Source of the DNA: Bondarzewia mesenterica
Lineage: Eukaryota > Basidiomycota > Agaricomycetes > Russulales > Bondarzewiaceae
NCBI GenBank assembly: GCA_004802705.1
Contig: SGPL01000414.1
Coordinates: 1-29,986, forward strand
Length of the DNA: 29,986 nt
Reading direction: 5' to 3'
Below the pieces are notes generated by a model. That model worked only from the letters and a program-made list of their open reading frames with translations. It was not told where the DNA came from and ran no database searches. The position numbers and the translations under genes are program-made. This document shows positions 1 to 10,184 of this stretch, piece by piece (within the stretch, counting starts at the first letter, position 1; each line of letters opens with the position of its first letter).

Positions 1-40
1 GTGTCGCGTGCGTGTCGCGTGCGTGTCGCGTGCGTGTCAC
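1..40. repeat. 11-bp tandem repeat
   Basis: Three perfect copies of GTGTCGCGTGC lie at 1-33, followed by a partial copy that decays at about 40. The array touches the window edge, so its true length is unknown. It lies upstream of the methyltransferase gene, and no function can be read from it. Confidence 0.85.
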
Positions 41-253
41 GACGCGCAGATGAGTCAGCCTCCTGCCTAATCCGGTAATTCAGCGTTTTATTTTGTTATT
101 TTGATACTCAAAGGACACTCAGATGACACACATTAAATACCTAGCTATTTAAGGGTGCAATACTATTAGGCTCCAAATGTGGGGATACATGTGTAATATA
201 TTGTTGGATATAAAATTGGTACATGACTACAGGATAAAGGACACACAGTAGAA

Positions 254-1037
254 GTGGATAACGAACTCCTGTTTGAGGTCAGTAATAACTCTAGTTGGCA
301 ACGCGCAGCAACTCCTCCCAACCCCCCACCGCCTCCAGAACTATCTTTCTCTAAGCACAGAGATCTAGCCACGCGATCATTCTTTGAATGGGGTCCGCTT
401 GCTGCGAAGGTGACTTCATTACTATTAGTGACAATCTTAAGTCAGCGACATTCTAATGTTGTTCCCCCCCCCCCGGTAGATGCTAGTCTGGATACCCTGT
501 TTGTGCGAGACGTTGGTTGTCTGTGCCAAAAGCACCCAATGCTTCGGAGCTCATACCGATAAAATGTATTCGCTCCTCTCGCTCACGCTTATCACACCCG
601 TATCCATTCGTATAACACCGACATTTATCATCGGTCTATCGCTTATCCTTCTCTGCGCATACATACGTACCGCATGCTATCGAGCCCTAGGCCACTTCTT
701 CACGTTTGAGGTTTCCATTCTGCCCAAACAAAAGCTTGTCACGAGTGGGCCATACGCTTGGGTCCGCCATCCTTCCTATACCGGCGCGCTCTTCGGGCTG
801 GCTGGGGTTGCAGTTATGGTTTTGAGCAATGGCTCTTGGGCGCGGGAATGTGGATGGCTTGGTACAAAGGTGGGGAACATATTTAAAATGGCCTTCATGC
901 TTTGCATTTCGGGTTTCAGCATAGTGTTTGTTTGGAGAACGTATCGGGAGGACGAGTTGTTGAAAGAGGAGTTTGGATTGGACTGGGAAACGTGGAGGAG
1001 AAGTGTTAGGTATAAACTGGTGCCCTGGATCTACTGA
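254..1037 (+). CDS. STE14: Protein-S-isoprenylcysteine O-methyltransferase (ICMT/Ste14 family), 5' end unresolved
   Basis: ICMT methylates the prenylated C-terminal cysteine of CaaX proteins such as Ras and mating pheromones, using S-adenosylmethionine in the ER membrane. Two exons are clear: one ending at 409 and one at 480-1037, separated by a 70-nt phase-0 intron (GTGACT donor, GGTAG acceptor after a run of 12 C). The first visible exon encodes a TPPNPPPPP stretch resembling the proline-rich segment after the first helix of basidiomycete homologues. The second carries hydrophobic segments, GPYAWVRHPSYTG (the family signature), EDELLKEEFGLDWETW and the C-terminal VPWIY. No ATG or hydrophobic first helix precedes TPPNPP in this frame; the frame opens at a GTG (254), and an acceptor CTCTAG at 289-294 suggests an undetected first exon or a lost 5' end. 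The family assignment is firm. Whether the gene is intact is open. Confidence 0.85.
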
Positions 1038-1238
1038 TCTCGATCAGTACTCAAGTACCCATACCAATATGTGAAGGCAAAGACCAAGTGCACATCGCAT
1101 GTAAGCGCTGAATTAGAACGACACAATGTAATACGACGAGAAATACAGAACGAATATTCCTGATTAGAAGTACGACAGGCTCCTACAATGATTAGCGTCC
1201 TAGACTATAGTGTGACAACAAAAAGGCAGTGCTACAAA

Positions 1239-3901
1239 TCATCGTCCATCGACAAAATCTAGTGCAGAATCCAGTCCCCTCACGAGCCGCTCAGGGCTGA
1301 AAGCTTTCGACCGCTTGACAAGCGACATACCTTTCACCAGCTTTTTCCGACGATTTCCCGAGCCCTCGGTGTCGTCGTCATCTTGTTCGTCTGAAGCGGT
1401 ATCGTGCAGAGAGGAAGGCTCACCCGCGAGAGACCCAGTCAAGGAGCCAAAACTACTCGCCTGGCCCAGCACCGCGCTGAATCGACGACGCATGCTCTGC
1501 TCATCTTGTGTTATGATTGTCGGGGAGACGGCTGACTGCGCGGAGGATATCAAAGGAACGATTTTCAGGGGACGGACCGTCGACGCAGTACTGGATAGCG
1601 TGCGTCGTTCCCTGTCCTTATCCCGATCTCGATCCTTGTCCTTGTCCCTTTTGTCATCGTGCTTCTTCCCCAGTTTGCCCTTGCCGAGTTTTTTTGGGAG
1701 ACTGGATGGGGATTCATCCTCTTGAACGACTTTCATAGCCCTAGGCAGGCTGCGCCCACGTCCATCTTCGTTTGCAACTACCAAGGATCGCGTGCGCACA
1801 ACCTCGCCGGCGGAAACTGTGCTTGTGGTAGTGCGCCGGCGGGAACGAGAGAATGGGTGGTGAGAAGAGCGGGAGAGTGTGCCGAAAGCGGGTTAAGTCC
1901 GTCGAGGGAAAGTGGAGAGTATGGACGGCCTTTGGGAGGAGTTGTCGTAGGGGATGCAACCATGGACGTTGATCCACTGATAGGGGTGTGTGTCAATGGA
2001 GAGAGGTCGCCGCGATGACTAGGGGAGGTCGTCGATGAAGGGCTTGAGACGCCAGAATGACGAACGGACGAACCGCGATCAGCAATGAATGGTGATGTGG
2101 AATGAGCGGGCTCCGGAAGCGCTCGGTCGCGCATACGTCCTTGCCTTGCAAGATCATGTACCCAACCGTCCCACTCCATCTCACTGAGAATTCCGCTGTC
2201 GCTGTCACCATCACCATCAGACTCAAAGTCCAAAGGGCCGAGTAATTGATCTTCCGCATCACGGGCGACGGCGCTGGGTTTGCGTACCCTGTTCACCGTC
2301 GATGCAGTAGTCAGGGTTCGCGAGTGCCTCTCACCCCACATGATAAAGGCCATGGCATGCCCGACATCGCCCATTCCAGCCTTCTGAGCCCGACCTGCCA
2401 CTTCTTTTCGCCATTCGGGATAAGGAAATGGTGTCGTTGAAGTAGGATTGAGTAGCGTGCTGGGCGGTGACATGTGCGACGATATCTTGTTAGGAACGAA
2501 GGATGAGTTTACGGATTCTGGCGAATGTCGGTGTAGAACGCGTAGGATATTACAATACGCTGGACAGGTTGAGAATATGAAGGGCAACGACAGAAATTGA
2601 GGCACTCACAGACGGCATCCAACATGTCTAAAACAACCCAGAGTCCTTCCGTACCATCGTCGATGGCGATGTCATGCACGAAATCTGCCTCCTGCCGCGT
2701 TTCTTTCTCCCCGTTCGATCCCCTTCCTTTCCCCTTTTGTGCCCTCAAAAACGTCTTCTTTCGAACCTCTCCGACTCCATGAAGCAGCTCCAATGTCACT
2801 TTCTTTTTCCTCGAGCGCTCTCCCAGTCCAAGGATCAAGCCACACATCCACTGCCGGGGATGTGACCGAATCATGCGGTCGATATGGACAACTGGCGCCG
2901 TCGCCCAAGACAAATTTGACGCAAATGACGTGTGGATTTTTTGCTGCCCCGGATGATTTGCCAAATACGTCTGCGGCATTCCGCAGTGAATGGAGTGAAC
3001 TGAGAGGGGATGCGTGTACAGGGCTAGAATCCTAGAGAAAAGGATTAAAAATAATTAAAGAAAATGACAATAACGAATGACATGGGACAACACACTGATC
3101 GGTCCTTGAAAAGATTGAGCATCCCCTGGTGGATGATCACCCAGCGTTCGCGCCACTCCAGTTTTGCCTTCCTCCGCCTTAGCATCACAGTCGGCGACGA
3201 TACCTCGCCAGGACTCTGGCCTCCTGGTCTCGGCTTGTCCACCCTGGCATCCTTCTCTGTTCGTATAACTCTAAGCGCCTTGACTTTTGCCTCGAAGTAG
3301 GGCTTGACATATTCGTGCATAATCTCGCGCGGAAGACGGATGACAGCGCCGGGTGGGTGCAATTCGAGAAGCTCGTGAGGGCGGAGGTGGTACCACGAGA
3401 GCGAGTAATCGTCTTCAAGGAGCTGGCCGGTGGAGAACATAACAAGCGGGTAGCGGTGCGTAGCGTGAGCGGTGATGGGTGAAGGCGCTGCGTCGACAGG
3501 AGACTGTTTCGGACGGGGAGGTTTGGCGACGTCGACAAGGTGCAGGTCCGAGTCAGAACCATCGTCGTACACGTCATCGAGCTCATCGAATGAGTCTTCG
3601 GAAGGGTTGTCCAGCGAGCCTCGGGAACGGAAGGCAGAGGCGAATGTGATGGGAGAGACCGGGCGGTGTCGAGAGGGAAATGAAAAATGATCGGACGAAT
3701 GACTGGATACCTTGGATAAAATATACTGTTTCACTTCGGCAACTTTCCACGACGCGGCAAAGTGGCTAACGAGCCATTGGTCTGTCGCAACTGTTCGCAA
3801 GATGTGCTGGTCTGCATTTGAGAGAAAAGCCAGGCCAGCAGAGACGCACCGAATCTGCATGCAATCGGGAACAATTGGTCTTGCTTGCGTGCAGGAAGCA
3901 T
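1239..3901 (-). CDS. PH-domain protein with N-terminal Ras-association-like region and Ser/Pro-rich tail
   Basis: Probably a membrane- or small-GTPase-linked adaptor; the ligand is unknown. Proposed exons, in transcription order: 3901-3850 (start MLPARKQDQLF), 3811-3096, 3031-2800, 2684-2610, 2559 to about 1900, and about 1830-1239. The first four junctions agree in phase. The second exon holds an RA/ubiquitin-like segment (TDQWLVSHFAASWKVAEVKQ), an acidic linker, then YHLRPHELLELHP and the PH start WRERWVIIHQGMLNLFKD. The PH domain continues with ICVKFVLGD and closes with the helix LWVVLDMLDAV. The tail is Ser/Pro rich, with a DK/DR/RE charge run (about 1600-1660) and ends in RLVRGLDSALDFVDGR. 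The link between the last two exons needs a frame change near 1800-1960; two weak splice solutions exist and neither is proven. Further non-coding or coding 5' exons may lie up to about 4055, where another ATG is found. Convergent with the methyltransferase gene. Confidence 0.7.
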
Positions 3902-4545
3902 GGTCAGCTACTGCGACAGCCAGCTGCCAGCGTCTAGTGTGTATCAGACAACAAATTTGAGAATGAGAACAGTCCAGACGCACGCATGCGAGACGATAAC
4001 GAGTACTGTAAGCGGTGAGATATGAGTTCCGGGTTGCGACGACGTCAGGTTGCATATTGAGACATGAAACGACTTGCCTGAGGAAGAACAGCTGAAACGG
4101 CAGTTGAAATGGCCGTTCGCCAATGATATTTGATGAACAGGTTGGAAAATGAAGGCGAGCAGAGGGGCGGCGGCGAGCGTGCTGAGCGACGCTGGCGAAT
4201 TGGATACTGAAGTGAACCAAATTTGGAGAGAACGGGGAGAAAAAGGACGCGGCCGACTCTGACCGACCGCTCAAACGTGTCTCAAGAAGAAACAACAAGC
4301 ACTTGGACAAATCCTCCGTCTCCACAGGTAAGTTAATTAAGGCCCAGACGACGTTGAACATGCTCGTCGTGTGCAGCTGCCATGAATTTTCCCCGTGCGC
4401 ATGTCGCACGATCTCGGTTCGGCGCCGTTCGGTAGAATTCGGTGCTTGAGACTAGGAGGGTCTTTTTGGAGGCCAGCCCCCATCTTGGCAAAGGTACACG
4501 ACCTCGACGACTAATACATCCTAAAAACTTCCTTCACCTATAAAA
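3902..4545. other. Divergent intergenic region, PH-domain gene / F-box gene
   Basis: These 644 bp separate two divergently transcribed genes. The minus-strand frame stays open up to 4409 but gives protein of unconvincing composition, apart from a possible alternative first exon starting at the ATG complementary to 4053-4055, followed by a GTGCGT donor. The rest is presumed promoter and 5' UTR. No repeat or RNA gene was recognised. Confidence 0.5.
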
Positions 4546-4546
4546 A
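4539..4546 (+). promoter_or_regulatory. TATA-like box abutting the first ATG of the F-box gene
   Basis: TATAAAAA overlaps the first in-frame ATG (4546). If it acts as a TATA box, transcription would begin some tens of bases downstream, excluding that ATG and favouring the ATG at 4606, which sits in the context CCACCATG. This is inference from position and sequence only. Confidence 0.45.
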
Positions 4547-4605
4547 TGTTCTCGTCGTCTGTCCAGCCTCGCCGTCGCCGTCGAACTAACACTCTCCTAC
4601 CCACC

Positions 4606-6003
4606 ATGTCCTATCCCAGCCTTCCTCTCATATCCAAACTCCCATCGGAACTCATCCTCCTCATTTTTTCTTGGTATGCTTTCTCCGTCGCTGATGCACC
4701 TCTGAACATCAGCTCCGTTTGTCGCGCCTGGCTACAGCTCGTCCGCGCGTCCCCAGAGCTCTGGGCGCGACTGTCCATCCACATCCAGTCGCCTTCAGAC
4801 GTTGATATCCCCTTGGACAGAAAATACCTTGCTGAGGCGGATGCTGTCCGCAAGGCCACGGCGTGGTTTGAGAGGTCAGGCATGGTTGCCCTCGACCTCC
4901 GGATAACTATCCGAGGTGCCAGCAAACCTCCCACCATCACTGATCTTCTCACCATTCCGACCCAACCCACGCCTCCACTCGCCATTGCACGTCGCTCCCC
5001 CCTCGCGTCTCTATTCCAGATTCACCAACGTCGCGTTCGCACGCTCCTGATCCACGCCCCGGCAGAGTGCGACATCCAACCCCTCATCCAGCCCTTTCAT
5101 TCCCTCGGCCCCTCAGAAGAAGAGGACCCACGGCAGGGGACATTGCAAGAGCTAGAACTCGAGGTGACAGATCCTCTCACGACCGGACTTCTCCCCCCCG
5201 GTGCGGACGCACCAGCGACCCCTCTGCCCAAGATCACACCAAAGTCTGTCTCCGTCCGCATTACAAACTTAACCATTCCTTCCCCCTGGCTGAACCTCGA
5301 GTCCCTCACGTCACTAACCGTGACTCAATCCGTCCTAGCCGCACCCCTCTTCCTATCCGACATCTTCGCCCTCCTCGGCAAGTCTTCCGCCATGAAATAC
5401 CTCTCAATTCACGCCCGCATCGCCGAATCACCCACCCAGTCCTCCCTCACCCCTATCCACTTCCTCACCCTTCCCCACCTGCATGCGCTCCATTTATCCC
5501 TCAACAACACGATTGATGTCCTCCTTGCGTTGCGTACTCCCCAGCTCTCTTCCCTCTCGATCACAGATCTCGACGGCCGCGCACCTTGGACCGGCCGCGC
5601 ACTCAAAGCATTCTTAACCTCGCGCCCGCCTCTCAAAGAAGTCAAACTTGAGCGCCTGCTCGGCATCGAGCACGGCATATGGGAGTGGTGCTTGGCCCGC
5701 CTATCGATGGTCGAGAGCCTCACCCTGGCTTATTGCGAACGGGGCGAGTACGTCTTGGCCGAGCTCTCCAAGCAGACGAAGGTCAACAAGTCGGGTGAGC
5801 GAAAGATGGAGGTGTGCTCAGCATTGCGAACTCTGTCGTTTCGACAGTGTCCCGGTGTTTATGATACTATGCTGCCTTGGTTTCATACGATTCGTCCCCA
5901 TTTGAGCATGGAGATTGTAGATAGCTCAGAGATAGAAAGCGAGGGCGATTGGGAAGGCTGGGAAGGGTTGGATTCGCGGGGCTGGGGCGTACATTTGAGG
6001 TAG
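4606..6003 (+). CDS. F-box domain protein, intronless
   Basis: F-box proteins bind Skp1 and present substrates to SCF ubiquitin ligases. The protein begins MSYPSLPLISKLPSELILLI, and the F-box follows directly (LPSELILLIFSW, then ISSVCRAWLQLVRASPELW), the Pro-Leu-Trp pattern seen in many Agaricomycete F-box singletons. The remaining 400 or so residues contain spaced leucine-rich stretches (LTSLTVTQ, LHALHLSL, LSSLSITDL, VESLTLAYC, LRTLSFRQC) consistent with degenerate leucine-rich repeats for substrate binding. The length is 465 residues from 4606, or 485 from an upstream ATG at 4546 that would add an arginine-rich stretch (QPRRRRRTN). The downstream start was chosen because of the TATA-like box at 4539 and the better start context. 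There are no introns, in contrast to most neighbours. The substrate is unknown. Confidence 0.88.
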   Translation: MSYPSLPLISKLPSELILLIFSWYAFSVADAPLNISSVCRAWLQLVRASPELWARLSIHIQSPSDVDIPLDRKYLAEADAVRKATAWFERSGMVALDLRITIRGASKPPTITDLLTIPTQPTPPLAIARRSPLASLFQIHQRRVRTLLIHAPAECDIQPLIQPFHSLGPSEEEDPRQGTLQELELEVTDPLTTGLLPPGADAPATPLPKITPKSVSVRITNLTIPSPWLNLESLTSLTVTQSVLAAPLFLSDIFALLGKSSAMKYLSIHARIAESPTQSSLTPIHFLTLPHLHALHLSLNNTIDVLLALRTPQLSSLSITDLDGRAPWTGRALKAFLTSRPPLKEVKLERLLGIEHGIWEWCLARLSMVESLTLAYCERGEYVLAELSKQTKVNKSGERKMEVCSALRTLSFRQCPGVYDTMLPWFHTIRPHLSMEIVDSSEIESEGDWEGWEGLDSRGWGVHLR

Positions 6004-6296
6004 ACTGCAGATTCAAGTAGTTATTGATTGACATTTGACTCACGTCCATCGCATTGTTTACATCTCGTGAAAGTCAGCTGGAGCTCATATCTCGCACCTG
6101 TGAACACCTCGTTCTGCTATCAAGGAATACCGCTCCTCCTGGTGCTCTCATGGACGGTCAGTCATTCAAAATGTGTGCATGCAAAAGTCATGAAATTTTG
6201 TGTACGCAGTAATAAGTCATGGGTGTACAGCGCATATGCAATGCAAACAACCGGAGGGGAAAAGAAAAGAAAAGAAACAAAGAAGGAACGAGAAAA

Positions 6297-6902
6297 TCAG
6301 TCGAAGAGACCGAAGCCCTACATACCACCGTTGCAATCAGTTGCCGCAACTTGAGTTTACCCGCTAGACAGATACGCACCATGTCATCGTCACTCTCCTC
6401 CTTCTCCTCTTCCTTCTTCTCCTCCTCCTTGGCTTCAGCAGCAGGTGCACCACCAGCGGCCGCGGCCGAGGGTGCAGCAGAAACGGGTGCGCCACCGCCT
6501 GAGCCGACGTTCGAGAGGAGCTCCTTCACGTTCTTTCCCTCAAGTGCCTTGGCCAAAAGAGATGCCCAGATAGGCTCAAGTTCGACACCGGCTGCGGTGG
6601 TGAGGGCAACGATTTTGTCGGACTTTGGAGATGCGGTTAAGAACGCCGATAACGAGAGATATTATGCGGTGGAGCGTACAGTAATTTCAATGCCATCGTC
6701 GGCGAGGATTAGGGCGGCATAGGTAGCGGCGAGGTCTGCGGAGGCCTACAGCAATGTGAAAAGATCAGTACACGTGTTGCTGATTGCTGTCCGCTCATCC
6801 ATCCTGTTTCCTAGTCATCCATCCACCTCTGAAACCGCACCAATTTGAAGCCGGGATGACAGGAGCATCTGTGATAGCCAAAGTGAACCTGACTCTCACC
6901 AT
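6297..6902 (-). CDS. RPP1: 60S acidic ribosomal protein P1
   Basis: P1 pairs with P2 on the ribosomal stalk and recruits translation GTPases. Four coding exons agree in phase: 6902-6900, 6745-6680, 6622-6380 and 6317-6297, giving 110 residues, normal for the family. The first coding exon is the ATG alone, directly followed by a GTGAGA donor. Exon 2 gives [18 protein letters not shown] and exon 3 gives [20 protein letters not shown] plus the alanine/glycine hinge and the acidic [17 protein letters not shown] run. The last exon encodes the diagnostic GFGLFD and the stop. Introns are 154, 57 and 62 nt, all with GT-AG ends. The small last exon is easily missed, and without it the protein would lose the tail that contacts elongation factors. 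Convergent with the F-box gene and divergent from the BTB gene. Confidence 0.95.
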
Positions 6903-7250
6903 TTGTTCAAGCAAAGGGGCGTAGATTGAGATGGAAAGGGCGTCGGTGTCGTTCAGAACGCTGACCGCTACGAAAGTTTGCGGGAGCTTAGTTTGACGGC
7001 GTTTGCCGAAAACTCCACGTGGCTCGAAGAGCAGTTGAACTGTACTCACGAGGCGGACACGACAAGACGCGACTCACATCCTGAGGCCTGCAGGAGGATC
7101 GCGAAGTGTTGGAGTGCCAACTAAAGTTCTGTCCAACTCTGTCGAGCTTTGACACATCAAGCTTCCACAAGTCGTCACTGAAGTTGCTTGATACTGTGAG
7201 TCGCGGTTACATATCAGTCTTCTCGCTCACGTCGGCGAACCTTCAAGCTC
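6903..7250. promoter_or_regulatory. Divergent promoter region RPP1 / BTB gene
   Basis: A 348-bp stretch lies between the ATG of the ribosomal protein gene (minus strand) and the ATG of the BTB gene (plus strand). Both promoters and 5' UTRs must lie here unless upstream non-coding exons exist. No clear TATA box or known ribosomal-protein element was identified by eye. Confidence 0.5.
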
Positions 7251-8955
7251 ATGGAGGGGCAAGTTCCCTGCTCGACAGTTCTATCCGGGCTGCATGACAG
7301 ATTAATAAAGATGGAGATGTCTGGTAAGTCAAGCATATTTGACTTGATTGTCGATACCTCTAAATTTCCCGCTCGACCTGCTGAACCAGACCCAAGTAGT
7401 GTCCGAGCACCTGAAACGGTGAGTGTGGTTCGCATCCTCTGGTTCTGCATTTTTAAACCTCATTGAATGTGGTTCTGGTAGCCGAAGCATACCAATGTCG
7501 ATGTGGAGATCTTGTCTAATCGTGATCTTGCTGGTGGAGGAGAAGCTGCTGACAATGGTAACGGTGCAGGAAAAGACAATGGTGAAGAAGATGACAGTGG
7601 AGAAGGCGAGACAGGTTCTGGGAGTCCGCTGACTCCCCTTCTGCCTGAGTCATCTCCTGAGGTTGAGCTCCCTGCTCTCGCAGAGCTTCTTCGGGGCACG
7701 CAACCGAATGATAAGGTAGGACTCAGGTCGAAAAAAAATTTGAAAATGCATCATTCATTCATTCTCATCATTTTTCTATACTTCTAGGCTAAGGTGTTGT
7801 TGCAACCAGCTGCAACATCAAGGCGACATAGTATCACCCCTTCTCATCTTAAGAGAACCAGGTTTGTGTCAGCGTCACAGCCTGCACACTTATCTGCTCC
7901 TGTCAAGCGGCAGTCTGAAGTCTCCGCTAACTCTTTAAATTTTTCACAACCACATGCAAAGCGTCTTTGTCAATCCTCTTTGTCTCAGCGTCATGACACG
8001 TTCTGGCATCTTGACGGATCAGTCGTTATTCAGGTTGAAAAGATTATGTTCAAGTTGCATAGGTCACGGCTGTCCCACCAATCTGAATTCTTTGCGAGGC
8101 TATTCTCGAGAGCAAAGGGAGGTGGTGGTAGTGCTGAAACAGATCCTGCGGACGATTCAGATTACCCTATTGAACTAGTTGATAGGTGTCCAATTTATCA
8201 CATATCTGAGACAACCGCCAAAGATTTTGAGTGTCTTTTAATTGCCCTGGACGATGTCGTGTGAGTTTCCTCTTGTGAATATTGTGCACTGCCTCGCTCA
8301 TCATTGTCACAGCTCTTACATGTTTACGCCTCCCCCTTTCTCGACTCTCGCGTCTATACTTCGTGCATCTACCGCTCTCGAATTCCATCATCTTCGCACA
8401 TGGGCTGTCCATTCCTTGGAGAAATTGTGGCCCGATGATCTAGACAAGGTCCAACCAACAACCATTCCTCATGCTGGAGCAACAATCATCCTTGCGAGGG
8501 AGTGCAGCGTCCCTCGTGTTCTCAAACGCGCTTATTACGAGCTGTTGCGGGATGGTACATTTGCCTTGGGTGTGGATGAACTAGATGAGAGGGACGAAGG
8601 TGATATCAGTGGACGGAATACTCCAGAGTGCGATTCGGGTGACTCCGACGCACAGATTGCGATCTCTCCCGCCGACCTTGTGCTCCTCTTGAGAACGCGC
8701 CAAAGGCTCATGAGCAACTGGATTGTAGCAGCCCATTCACCTCAGGTGTTCATTGGATGTTCATCGGGCCAGCCTTCTCGTGATGGCCCCGCGGCCGTGG
8801 GACCCAAACCCCTTCCTTGTATCTCTGCGAAATTGCCTCAAGGCGACGCGAGCTGGACCGTACTTCAAATCATCGATCGTGTCAAGCCGGAGCTGTTCGA
8901 AGAGTTCATGCATGATCCTATCGTCGGGTTTGATTCGCTGATAGGCATTGACTGA
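7251..8955 (+). CDS. BTB/POZ domain protein
   Basis: BTB domains mediate dimerisation and often link to Cul3 ligases; the role of this one is unknown. Four exons agree in phase: 7251-7418, 7482-7715, 7788-8260 and 8313-8955, giving 505 residues. Introns are 63, 72 and 52 nt, all GT-AG. The first two exons encode a low-complexity N-terminus with an acidic Gly/Asp/Glu stretch (GKDNGEEDDSGEGETGSGS). The BTB core spans exons 3-4: HDTFWHLDGSVVIQVEKIMF, KLHRSRLSHQSEFFARLFS, YHISETTAKDFECLLIALDD, then FSTLASILRASTALEFHHLR and WAVHSLEKLWPDDL, the layout of the large BTB family in mushroom-forming fungi. The C-terminal half is helical with an acidic insert (DELDERDEGDISG). The N-terminal start is the first plausible ATG, but an unseen upstream exon is possible. 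Confidence 0.88.
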
Positions 8956-9651
8956 AGGAAGGAGGGATTTTGCAAGAAGTGCACCATGGCAAGGAAGGAG
9001 ACTTGGAGGAAGCAGAAGGCCAAGTTATGGAGCAACCTAGACTGCTGGTTGAAGTTGAGGCAGCCTAACAAGGCCACATAATGGCACGGAGGAGGGCTGA
9101 ATTCACGTTTACTTCATGCCGCTTTGTACAATCATTACCTGGAAATTGCTGACTGTTCTTTTGCTTGACACACGCGAACATTTCTATCAAATCGGCGCAA
9201 CATAGACTGATTTGTATCTTTTTACAAGCAACTAATACAGCAAGCGAAGTATGGAGTTCGGAAAATCCTGGGGGATCTTACAGGAAGTGAGTGGTTGGCC
9301 TCTTCTATCATATCACCAATTGACGAGCTATCAACATGTCAGCCTGTACATCTCTTTCGTCGAACGGTTTTCATGTCCTCCTCCCTCCCGGCAAATGACT
9401 GCTCTGTTTTCGTTCCCCACTTCCCCGCGGCAGGACCAACCACGTTGATTGCGGCGCCAGCACCATCTAGGCTACGATCCTCGACCAACCTCACCGGTGA
9501 TACACACGCACGGATCGTTTCGTCCACGTCCTTTGTTTTGGGTTTCAACTGCCGTGACATCAGGGCTGAGCTTAAGCCCAAGCCGGCAACGGGTAAACCC
9601 TCAACTGGTGCATGCACCAGGCTTTCACACACAGCATGGTCTCGCGATTCG
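8956..9651. other. Gene-poor stretch, BTB 3' flank
   Basis: No gene is supported here. Open frames exist on both strands of 9295-9740 (a 133-residue minus frame and a 121-residue plus frame), but they overlap each other and neither has recognisable domains. The minus frame could be an alternative last exon of the hypothetical gene upstream of it, yet the splice phase does not fit. Confidence 0.4.
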
Positions 9652-10184
9652 TCAAGATAGGCGAGCTGGAGGGGAACAGGAGGTCTCAACGGGGGCTGCG
9701 AAGATAGGTGAGTAGACGTCAGTAAACCAAGTAAGATCAAGCGATGCGGCTATGGAAGCTAGGTACTACCTGCTTCGCCCTGACGAGGGATTGTGCAGTC
9801 GAAGACCAACATAGCCCGTCCAGGTCTGTGAACTCCGTCTTGACTGACGCAAAAGAATCCAATAGCAGGCGACGTTGCGACTTGCCGAGGCAGCGTGAGC
9901 TGCGTGGATGATGTACGAATGATGCAAACCCAACTGACCTCAGTCATGACCAACGCCACCTCATCCTCTCTCCTCATTTCTTCTTCTGTCTCAAGTAATC
10001 TTTTTACTCTTAATCGAGCTCGTTCTGATAGTTTGTTCATGGGCAGAGAAACCCGCGCTTTGCGGCCGACTCTGGGTGACGATCTACCTATCTTTGACGA
10101 CGGGTGGCTGGATTTTGGAGAGCGACTCATATTTGGTGGCGAGGTCGAACTTGAAAACAGCATAGGAAAGTCAGTCATAGACAT
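9652..10184 (-). CDS. Hypothetical protein, low confidence
   Basis: Not recognised. A two-exon model (10184-9770 and 9695-9652, 74-nt intron, phase 1) gives 152 residues. The start is ATG at 10184 (MSMTDFPM), followed by a Ser/Pro-rich basic segment, then a likely charged helix (ERARLRVKRLLETEEEMRRE), then a segment with alternating hydrophobic residues (AIGFFCVSQD, RAMLVFDCTIPRQGEA). A further 39-nt in-frame GT-AG segment (9900-9938) might be spliced out. The helix and hydrophobic segments argue for coding on this strand rather than the opposite frame at 9895-10248. It lies tail-to-tail with the BTB gene. No signal peptide or membrane span is evident. Exon limits are tentative. Confidence 0.35.

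Noticed and set aside
6219..6722. 167-residue plus-strand ORF opposite RPP1
   Set aside because: It is the antisense shadow of the acidic and alanine-rich P1 codons, which read as serine and alanine runs on the other strand.
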